In this document: one piece after another, positions 21,697-27,621 of the stretch
How positions within the stretch are numbered: position 1 is the stretch's first letter
How the letters are laid out: every line of letters begins with the position of its first letter
Notes under the pieces: model-generated
The model's input: only the letters and a program-made list of their open reading frames with translations
Databases searched by the model: none
Told to the model about the DNA's origin: nothing
Program-made: the position numbers and the translations under genes
NCBI GenBank assembly: GCA_052390415.1
Contig: JBQTGY010000105.1
Location: 1-27,621, forward strand
DNA: 27,621 nucleotides
From: JANNWF01 sp052390415
Lineage (GTDB): Bacteria; Pseudomonadota; Gammaproteobacteria; Xanthomonadales; Xanthomonadaceae
Direction of reading: 5' to 3'

Positions 21697-22680
21697 TTGA
21701 TTGACGCTCGCAGGGCCTTGCAGTTTGCGGTAGTCCGCGAAGACCCCAGGATCGAGCTGGAAGTGCTCGCCCGATTCCCATGCCAACGCCTGTTGTTGGT
21801 AACGTCCGGAGGCTGTACGGCGCTTGCGCTGCGTGCCGCTTATCCGCGGGTGGGGATCACCTTGGTAGACCCCAACGCCGAGCAGTTTTCGCACCTTGAT
21901 CGAAAGCGTCGGGCGCTGGGTGAACTCAGGGGCGACGCCTTGAAGCAGGCCTTCAATATTGGGTGTTCGGACTCGAACGGCCTCTCCGAAAGCGGCAACT
22001 TCGAGGCACTTTTTCGGGGCTTGCGGCGCTTTCTCCACGACTTCGTAGCGCCCTACGACACGTGGTCGCGGGTTTTCAGCGATCCGGATCAAGCGCCGGA
22101 AATAGTGAGCAAGGCATTGTGCAATCCCTATTGGCCAGTCGCGTTTCAACTGTATTTTTCCGACACTTTGCTCAACACCATGTTCGGAGTCGATGCGACA
22201 CAGCATGCCACGCCGGGCAGCTACCCCAGCTACTTCCAGGCGCTGATCGAGCGCGGCTTGCAGCGCGATGACGCGCACAACAATCCGTTTCTGCACCACA
22301 TCTTTTTGGGCCACTATGTGGATCGCAACGACTGTTTGCCAGTCTTTCTCCAGAATCTGCCGTCATCGCCTGGCGAAGTTGAATTCAACTACGTCCATGG
22401 CCTGCTCGAAGAGGTCGCCGATCTGGGCGAGCATGATTTTGTCGATCTCTCCAACATTCTCGATTGGAGCAAACCCGAGGACGTCGCAGGTTTGTGCGCG
22501 CACCTGGCAGAAGTGCTGCGCCCCGGTGCCGTCGTCCTGTGGCGTCAACTCAATAACTGGCGGGACATAGAGGCAAATTTCAATGGCAGTTTCACCTTCG
22601 ACGCGGCATTCGGGCAGGCGTTGCAGGCAAGGGACCAAAGCCTGTTCTATTCAAGCATTCACATTGGAGTGCGCCAGTGA
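21697..22680 (+). CDS. DUF3419/BtaA-like SAM-dependent aminocarboxypropyl transferase
   Basis: TTG 21697 (LIDARRALQFAVVREDPRIE) gives 327 residues; the frame upstream to 21592 has no family sequence. A Rossmann-type nucleotide site is seen in RLLLVTSGGCTALALRAAYP (residues 31-50) and its acidic partner ITLVDPNAEQF, the form found in DUF3419 proteins (SxGxNxLxYL, DxNPxQ). The C-terminal block DFVDLSNILDWSKPEDVAGL with LRPGAVVLWRQLNN is the family's second signature. The best-known member, BtaA, transfers the 3-amino-3-carboxypropyl group of S-adenosylmethionine to diacylglycerol in betaine-lipid synthesis. No BtaB-like methyltransferase is present, and the downstream genes differ, so the acceptor here is probably something else. 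The stop overlaps the next start by 4 bases (GTGA). Confidence 0.82.
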   Translation: MIDARRALQFAVVREDPRIELEVLARFPCQRLLLVTSGGCTALALRAAYPRVGITLVDPNAEQFSHLDRKRRALGELRGDALKQAFNIGCSDSNGLSESGNFEALFRGLRRFLHDFVAPYDTWSRVFSDPDQAPEIVSKALCNPYWPVAFQLYFSDTLLNTMFGVDATQHATPGSYPSYFQALIERGLQRDDAHNNPFLHHIFLGHYVDRNDCLPVFLQNLPSSPGEVEFNYVHGLLEEVADLGEHDFVDLSNILDWSKPEDVAGLCAHLAEVLRPGAVVLWRQLNNWRDIEANFNGSFTFDAAFGQALQARDQSLFYSSIHIGVRQ

Positions 22681-23402
22681 TTCCCCACGCATTGAATGCG
22701 TTGATTGATGAGGTTCTCGCCGAAACGCCATTCCGCGACAACGCCTACTTCGCGGCGCTTCGCAGCGGAACATTTGCTCGCGAAGACTTTGTTGAAACGC
22801 AAATCCAGTTTTACTTCGCCGTGGCCTTTTTTGGTCGACCGATGGCCGCCGTGGCAGCAAAAATTCCCAGTGCCAAGTTGCGCGTCGAGATCTTGCGCAA
22901 CGTCTGGGAGGAGCATGGCGAAGGCGACACAGGCATTACCCACGGCTCCACGTTCCTCACCCTGCTCAATCGAATCGACGGGATCACCCAAGCCGACGTC
23001 GACCGACGTGTTCTTTGGCCCGAAGTGCGGCAGTTCAACACGATGCTCACCGGCGCTTGCGTGATCGACGACTACTTGGTCGGTGTTGGCGTGATGGGCA
23101 TGATTGAACGGATGTTTTCCGAAATCTCCGCCTGGATAGGTGCGGGAATTGTCGAAAATGGCTGGCTACGACCTGAGCGGATGATTCACTACAACCTGCA
23201 TCAAGCGCTGGACGTTCGTCACGCGGAGGACTTTTTCGAAGTGCTGGCGCAACCCTTTGAACGCAATGCCGACAGCCGCTACTTGATTGCCCAAGGACTG
23301 CGTCTCGGCGCGTTCGGATTCAATCGTTTTTACGAGGACCTGTTTCGCGCCCGCAAGCGACGCATGTTGGTGGAAGGACTGTCCCTCGCCAGCGACCGTT
23401 GA
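22677..23402 (+). CDS. Heme-oxygenase-like diiron oxidase / TenA-PqqC-like protein
   Basis: GTG 22677 gives 241 residues, and its GTGA overlaps the preceding stop. The product is all-helical. Expected metal ligands occur in order: Glu40 in REDFVETQIQFY, His80 in NVWEEHGEGD, Glu144 in MGMIERM, and Asp179 with His182 in HQALDVRHAEDFF. The EEHGEGD motif and the DxxH pair are characteristic of iron-containing redox enzymes with the heme-oxygenase-like fold (relatives of PqqC, CADD and UndA-like oxidases), which act on amino acids or fatty-acid-like substrates with O2. It would follow the transferase in the same pathway and probably oxidises its product. Substrate unknown. A TenA-type thiaminase is less likely because its Cys is absent. 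Confidence 0.8.
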   Translation: MIPHALNALIDEVLAETPFRDNAYFAALRSGTFAREDFVETQIQFYFAVAFFGRPMAAVAAKIPSAKLRVEILRNVWEEHGEGDTGITHGSTFLTLLNRIDGITQADVDRRVLWPEVRQFNTMLTGACVIDDYLVGVGVMGMIERMFSEISAWIGAGIVENGWLRPERMIHYNLHQALDVRHAEDFFEVLAQPFERNADSRYLIAQGLRLGAFGFNRFYEDLFRARKRRMLVEGLSLASDR

Positions 23403-24235
23403 CCGGGCCGACACCCTTGGGCATCCACGTTCGCGAGCTGAGTAGCGACGAATTCCTGAAGTATCAGGATTCGATTCGCTTGTTGGAGCGGGGCATGAGC
23501 TACCCGCTCGGGAATGATCGATTCGCGATCGACCACGGTGAGGATTATTTCGCCTTCTTCCGCCGTTTGGGCGATCTCGCCTATTTCGTCGCGCTTGACG
23601 GTCAACACGTGGTGGCAGTGTGCGCAGCCGTGATGCGAAGACTGCCGCCAGTGGCCGGTGCCATCGCGGAAAAAGCCTGGTATGTGTGCGATTTGAAGGT
23701 CCATCCGGATTACCGCGAGCAGCGGATTCCATGGCAGATTTTTCTGCACGGTTTTCCTGGCAAATACGCGCGCTGCCAGCGCGGCTATGCGATCAGCATG
23801 AATCCCGGAGATGGTCGTCCCAATCGAGTGGTACGAATGGCGACGCGCTTTTCGCTCGCTCCGATCTGTTTGGCAGCGACCTTGGGAATTTACTCATTGT
23901 CTGCACAGGAAATGCGCGCTACCGAGGGTATCTTGCGCCGCCATCTCGGCCCGATTGGCTACTTGAGTCTGGCCAAAGTGAAAGACATCGTTCTACAAAG
24001 TTCAGGCGCACCGATGCCCTTGTTGCACCTCCAGCACGGGCCCGAGCTGGCCGGTTCCTCTGCAACCATCGCCGAGCCTGTCGATGGTCACGTACACATG
24101 TTTTGCCTGCCCATAAACGATCCGCTTGCACTCCAACTGAGCGAACTCGGGATGTCGCCAGGGGCCACCGCCAGCGTCATCCACCATCGCATGTCGCGAT
24201 GGAATTGGCGATTTGTACTGACTAGTGACATTTGA
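23399..24235 (+). CDS. GNAT-like N-acyltransferase, third gene of the operon
   Basis: TTG 23399 overlaps the previous stop (TTGA). The product has 278 residues. The middle segment, DLAYFVALDGQHVVAVCAAV, AWYVCDLKVHPDYREQRIPW and the following IFLHGFPGKYARC, shows the GNAT pattern (strand-turn-strand, then DLxVxPxYRxxxI, the acyl-CoA loop). The Arg-x-x-x-I/Gly part of motif A is atypical (REQRIPWQIF), so catalytic details are uncertain. The C-terminal 120 residues have no motif I recognise. It likely acylates or acetylates an amine made by the two enzymes before it; that is inference from the operon. No further gene follows for 300 bases. Confidence 0.65.
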   Translation: MTGPTPLGIHVRELSSDEFLKYQDSIRLLERGMSYPLGNDRFAIDHGEDYFAFFRRLGDLAYFVALDGQHVVAVCAAVMRRLPPVAGAIAEKAWYVCDLKVHPDYREQRIPWQIFLHGFPGKYARCQRGYAISMNPGDGRPNRVVRMATRFSLAPICLAATLGIYSLSAQEMRATEGILRRHLGPIGYLSLAKVKDIVLQSSGAPMPLLHLQHGPELAGSSATIAEPVDGHVHMFCLPINDPLALQLSELGMSPGATASVIHHRMSRWNWRFVLTSDI

Positions 24236-24536
24236 GGATCCTTTGAAGTCCGCCCCTTCAGAATCGATGTGGCTCCTTCGAAGCTTCTGGGGCTGACCAC
24301 CGTCCGCAGAGGGCTCCGACTGTGCACACTGGTGAAGTTGATCAACTGGACCGGAGCGGCCTGATTACCGCTGGAGTTTCTTGATCAAAGGGCCGTCCTC
24401 CGCAGTGGGTCGGATCATTCGCGCAAGACAGCGCCCACGCCCTGATCGATGACATCGCGATAACGATTGGCTCGCTTATAGTCCGCAGTCGGATTGCCTC
24501 GAAGCGGCGGGGCGAACAGGGCGAACGAGGGCTGTT
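24236..24536. other. Non-coding stretch between the operon and the secreted protein
   Basis: About 300 bases that hold no gene or repeat I can support. The inverted repeat TCTTGATCAAAG near 24380 is short and of doubtful meaning. A promoter for the following gene should lie near its right end; none is obvious. Confidence 0.45.
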
Positions 24537-26588
24537 ATGCGCGAGCGGATCGGGCACCAGCAAAAGCGGCTGGTGAGCTGTGCGTTGTGGATTGCAGTCG
24601 CGTTTTCGTCGGCCAGCACTTTCGCTGAACCCGGTCTGGTGCAGTCCAACCTGCGTAGCTTGAGTCTCGAACAAACGACTCGTAATGCCACCACCCTCCG
24701 CGTGCAGAACGTCGCAGGGGATGCGGGAGCCGATCTGCTGATCGTGCGTCCGGATGCCAACGGGCACTCTCTGCTGGAAATCTGGGAGCGGCGCGATCTG
24801 GATGGATCGGATGACTTCGTGCGCGCAACGGATTCTCCGCTGCCGCCCAGCGCGCTCGATGTGTGGGGCCTGTATGTTCCCGGCGGCGTTGTTGGCGGCA
24901 GCCGCGATGTCGCCGTGCTGGGAGCGGGAGCGACCAACAATCTGCGCTTCTTCCGCAATCGTGGCGCAAGCGCCGAGCCGCGCTTCGAGCCGCTCACGGC
25001 GGTGAGCGTTGCTGGTGCCACGCGGCTGCACTATTTCCCGCTGGCGCCGATTCCGCCGGGTGTGCCGGGTTATCGTGCCTATCCGCTGGTCGCTACCACC
25101 GGCGGCGAGAGTTTCTGGATCGTCCGCATTGAGGACAACGGCAGCGTGCTGCCGCAGGCGCTGACTCACCCCGGCGGCGCAACCCATGCGCTGGTGCTGG
25201 ATCCACCCGGCAGCCTGCATCCGATGGTGCTGACCCTCGGTGCCCCGCCGGCACTCCTGTGGCAGCGCGACGCCGGTGGCACCTACAGTTCGCAGGCCGT
25301 GGTGCTGAACGGGCTGGTCGCCGCTGATCGGGTGGTCGAGGGCATCGCGCCGTACATCACGGATGATGCCTTTCCTGAGCTGGTACTCGCGCTTGCCGAT
25401 GGGCGGGTGCTGCGCTGGAACGGTCAATCAGGCTCCCCGATTGGCTGGGGCAGCGCGCAGACCGTGGCTTCCGACCTGCAGGTTGAGGACATGGTGGAGA
25501 TCGCCGTCGACACGACGCAGGGGCGAATATCGGCAGCCCTCATCGCCGCCGACGGTCTGGGGTTCGAGACCAACTCCAGGCTGTATGTCACCGACGCGAC
25601 CCTGCCGGGCCGACCCTTTCGGAGCATCTGGCAGCTGCTTCCCAACGCCCGCTCGATCGCTGGCGACATTGGTTCAACCGAGGTTTTTCTGGGCCAGCAG
25701 TCCCCCGGTGTATTGGTGCTGCAAGGCGGCGACACCAATGGCAGCGACGCAGGCAATTCGGTGGGCTGGGCCGACTTTGCGCCCTTGCCGCTGGTGACAA
25801 GCGGCAGCGGGGGTCTTGGTCTTGCTGACGTGATATCGGAACGCCCGCTCGCCGCCCTACGGCGGGTCAATACCATCGCCACGCTGCAAGCAACGGGTGG
25901 TGGTGGGAGCGTGTCTGCCGAGCACCGCCTCACCGCGCACACCAACCGCCACACACTGGCGTCGCACGTCATACCGGCGTCGATCCCCGACGCATTCTTT
26001 CTGCAATTGACCTCGGTCGACTTGACCGTTCGCGAACCGCGCGCACGGGCTGCCTACCGAATATCCGCGGAATGCACCTTGGGCTGCTTGGCCGTATGTC
26101 TGGATCAGGCCAGTCCACCTGCGTCACTGGTGAGTAAAGCGACCGCCGGTGCAGACGATCTCGCCACCCTGACCCGCTTCCGCGACGAGGTGCTGTCGCA
26201 ATCGGCCAAGGGCCGCGAGTACACCGCGCAATATCAGCGCCACAGCAACGAGGCCTATCGGGCCATCGTTACCTCGCCGAGCGGCTTGCTTGATGTGGTG
26301 GCCGCACAAACCGCGTGGATGCCGGCCATCCGCTCGCTGGTCGAGAGCAATGGCAGCGTGCTGATCTCGCAGGCGATGGTGGATCGCCTCGATCTGATGG
26401 CGCAGCACTTCATCCTCAACGCCGATCCGACGTTTGCGGCCGTCATCGAGCGCGAATACCGCCTGCTGGAGCCACGCGAGCTGGTGGGCCAAAGCATTTC
26501 CGCCGTCCGCGAGCGCTTTGAACATCTGCCCACGCTGAAGGTGCTGCGCAGCGGATTCGAGGCTGGCGAGACGGGCGAAGATCCGTGA
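24537..26588 (+). CDS. Large secreted protein with beta-propeller-like N-terminal part
   Basis: ATG 24537 gives 683 residues. The signal peptide is residues 1-30 (CALWIAVAFSSASTFA, cleavage before EPGL). Residues 30-460 are Gly/Asp-rich with recurring blocks such as GDAGADLLIVRPDANGHSLLE, GSRDVAVLGAGATNNLRFF and FPELVLALADGRVLRW, in the manner of FG-GAP-type propellers, although the calcium-binding consensus is weak. Cysteines are few (CTLGCLAVC near 510-518). The last 150 residues are helical, with LTRFRDEVLSQSAKGREYTA and YQRHSNEAYRAIV, a pattern seen near the C-termini of other secreted proteins before CFI-box or similar tails. The end LRSGFEAGETGEDP resembles the GFE-type tails of Xanthomonadales secreted proteins. 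Function unknown; probably a surface or secreted protein. Confidence 0.7.
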   Translation: MRERIGHQQKRLVSCALWIAVAFSSASTFAEPGLVQSNLRSLSLEQTTRNATTLRVQNVAGDAGADLLIVRPDANGHSLLEIWERRDLDGSDDFVRATDSPLPPSALDVWGLYVPGGVVGGSRDVAVLGAGATNNLRFFRNRGASAEPRFEPLTAVSVAGATRLHYFPLAPIPPGVPGYRAYPLVATTGGESFWIVRIEDNGSVLPQALTHPGGATHALVLDPPGSLHPMVLTLGAPPALLWQRDAGGTYSSQAVVLNGLVAADRVVEGIAPYITDDAFPELVLALADGRVLRWNGQSGSPIGWGSAQTVASDLQVEDMVEIAVDTTQGRISAALIAADGLGFETNSRLYVTDATLPGRPFRSIWQLLPNARSIAGDIGSTEVFLGQQSPGVLVLQGGDTNGSDAGNSVGWADFAPLPLVTSGSGGLGLADVISERPLAALRRVNTIATLQATGGGGSVSAEHRLTAHTNRHTLASHVIPASIPDAFFLQLTSVDLTVREPRARAAYRISAECTLGCLAVCLDQASPPASLVSKATAGADDLATLTRFRDEVLSQSAKGREYTAQYQRHSNEAYRAIVTSPSGLLDVVAAQTAWMPAIRSLVESNGSVLISQAMVDRLDLMAQHFILNADPTFAAVIEREYRLLEPRELVGQSISAVRERFEHLPTLKVLRSGFEAGETGEDP

Positions 26589-26690
26589 GCGCTCTGCCCA
26601 CGCGCAGTAGACCTCCTGGCCAAAGCCCGGCAGCGAGGCCACGAGGCATGAGCGCATCGAATCGGACGATCAGTTGCACGGGGCCTGGCC

Positions 26691-27049
26691 TCGTTCAACC
26701 TTGCCAGTGATTCGAAGCTTCGCGCCTGCAATCTCGTAAAGCTCTCGTTGCGCGACATCGCGCATCGCACCCAGATCGGCGGAAGCCGGGCGATTGTCAG
26801 GCAGCAGAAGACCAAGCGGCCGATCCAGCTCGAGATCAGGGAACCGACGAGAGTGGTGATTCGAGCATGGGTCGCGAGGCGAAAATCCAGGCGGGCGATG
26901 CCCTGTTCCCCAGTCGCCTTCACGACTCCGCTCATCTCTCGACCCGACAGTACGCTCGGATCGTTCACTGCCGGGTGGCGGGGTTCGGTCTGGACGACGC
27001 AGCGTACGGAACTCTCACGATGCGTTCCACCGACTGCCCGACAGAATGA
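26691..27049 (+). pseudogene. Frameshifted tyrosine recombinase remnant
   Basis: One frame (from 26694) reads FNLASDSKLRACNLVKLSLRDI and the RAIVRQQKTKRPIQLEIREP segment to about 26863. The next frame (26867-27049) continues with LFPSRLHDSAHLSTRQYARI and AAYGTLTMRSTDCPTE. In intact members of this widespread integrase family the two parts are one protein with catalytic Arg in SKLRxxDLVKL, Lys in the KT-RPVQFEI strand, and HxMRRTK. Here a frameshift joins them badly, the HxxR motif is changed to LTMRST, and the C-terminal part with the catalytic Tyr is absent. The gene is dead. It lacks any sign of the extra IntI-specific patch, so it is not evidence for an integron integrase. Confidence 0.75.
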
Positions 27050-27198
27050 TTAGCTGCGAAACCTAGGGCGCCGAGAACAACACGCGCCGAACAGTCTGTT
27101 CAATCGAATCAAATCGAATCGACTCGTCCGCTCACGCCAAAAGACGACAGCAACTCGGCACAGCGTTCGATAACAGCGTGGCTCACATTTTTCAGCGT

Positions 27199-27417
27199 AT
27201 GACTGCACTGTGGCAATTCAAGCCTAAAGCTGAAAAATCGGACGATGAATGATTCGGCAAGCTGTACGGTTGGAATTGGGTGCGCAACACCGTGTACCTC
27301 GATTCCGACGTGCGCGAGTACTTGGCCGAGCGCGCCAAGGCCAAAGGCATCGAACTCGGCCGGCTGGTCAACGATCTGCTCAAACGCGACATCGACTTGA
27401 TCGAAGCCACCAAGTAA
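27199..27417 (+). pseudogene. Antitoxin-like gene with an in-frame stop
   Basis: ATG 27199 reads MTALWQFKPKAEKSDDE and stops at TGA 27250-27252, but the same frame continues as FGKLYGWNWVRNTVYLDSDV and REYLAERAKAKGIELGRLVN to TAA 27415-27417. The second part is the ribbon-helix-helix of CopG-like antitoxins (PVYLDxDVxxYLxxRAxAKGVxxxxLVNDLLKxDIxLIEA). In homologues an N-terminal lead runs directly into FGK, so the stop looks like a nonsense mutation. GTG 27280 could still start a 45-residue DNA-binding protein. No toxin gene is visible upstream or downstream inside the window. A strong terminator follows. Confidence 0.65.
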
Positions 27418-27443
27418 AACGCCCGGCGCGAAGCCGGGCGTTT
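27417..27443 (+). terminator. Rho-independent terminator
   Basis: AAACGCCCGGC and GCCGGGCGTTT form an 11-bp perfect stem around GCGAA, immediately after the antitoxin stop codon and ending in TTT. It can work on either strand. Confidence 0.85.
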
Positions 27444-27491
27444 GGGCAGGCGAACAAGCGCAACTGAAACTTGCGCGAAATCAAATGGCTC

Positions 27492-27547
27492 TGACCCTAT
27501 TGATCTTTGACCCTATTGATCTGACCCTATTGATCTTCTATTGATCT
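27492..27547. repeat. Short tandem repeats of TGACCCTATTGATCT
   Basis: Copies lie at 27492-27506, 27508-27522 and 27522-27536, followed by a partial TCTATTGATCT. The motif, preceded by CAAATGGCTC, resembles the GGGTCAGAG-type intergenic motifs often seen near REP-associated or IS200-like transposases in gammaproteobacteria. No such transposase is in the window. Confidence 0.75.
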
Positions 27548-27621
27548 AATTGTGCGTCTCGCCGGAGCAGTGCGCAGACGCGCGCCCTCAAACGTGCGAA
27601 GTTGCTCGCTGGCTCAGTACC

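Noticed and set aside
26691..27049. Integron integrase intI
   Set aside because: The remnant belongs to a general tyrosine recombinase group, is 19 kb from the array on the wrong side, and shows no IntI-specific insert.

Overview
The window reads as a piece of a GC-rich gammaproteobacterial chromosome, most likely Lysobacterales/Xanthomonadales. This is inferred from gene content: an Ada-AlkA fusion, a TIGR02999-type sigma factor coupled to a TPR Ser/Thr kinase, a PilP-like gene, and a bipartite repeat that encodes the peptide CHPRVGGDP when read as protein. No rRNA, tRNA or CRISPR array was recognised.

Positions 1-7300 look like an old gene-cassette array (integron or CALIN type) with no integrase in view. 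Small unrelated genes all lie on the + strand: a truncated hypothetical, a PilP-domain protein, a hypothetical, a PD-(D/E)XK nuclease, the BrnT/BrnA toxin-antitoxin, a DUF-like protein, a lipoprotein, a PsiE-family membrane protein, a RHH/ParE toxin-antitoxin and a small membrane protein. They are separated by GTTAG cores and repeated linkers. One textbook attC site is visible (4594-4681). The other linkers are odd: they are built from decayed insertion sequences, including the 5' end of an IS1182-type transposase, a piece of an IS91-type transposase, a hairpin-bearing terminus, and a 137-bp unit present three times. The IS1182-type ends all stop exactly at a GTTAG core.

Positions 7600-14400 are ordinary chromosome. 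They hold a secreted cupin, a split alkylation-repair pair (ogt and ada_N-AraC-alkA, the latter running into a REP-like repeat), a circularly permuted ATP-grasp gene with its alpha-E partner, and a membrane diguanylate cyclase. Positions 14560-17907 hold an N-formylglutamate amidohydrolase-like gene, an unusual fusion of a THEP1-like P-loop NTPase with a multi-span membrane domain, and a REC-GGDEF response regulator.

Positions 17922-21301 (minus strand) encode an ECF-type sigma factor that overlaps by ATGA a 917-residue Ser/Thr kinase with a single membrane segment and a TPR-like exterior. Diverging from it, 21697-24235 is a tight three-gene operon: a DUF3419/BtaA-like aminocarboxypropyl transferase, a heme-oxygenase-like diiron oxidase and a GNAT-like acyltransferase, each overlapping the next by 4 bases. 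This operon is the best candidate in the window for an undescribed biosynthetic system.

The right end holds a large secreted protein, a frameshifted tyrosine recombinase remnant, an antitoxin-like gene with an in-frame stop and a good terminator, and short tandem repeats.
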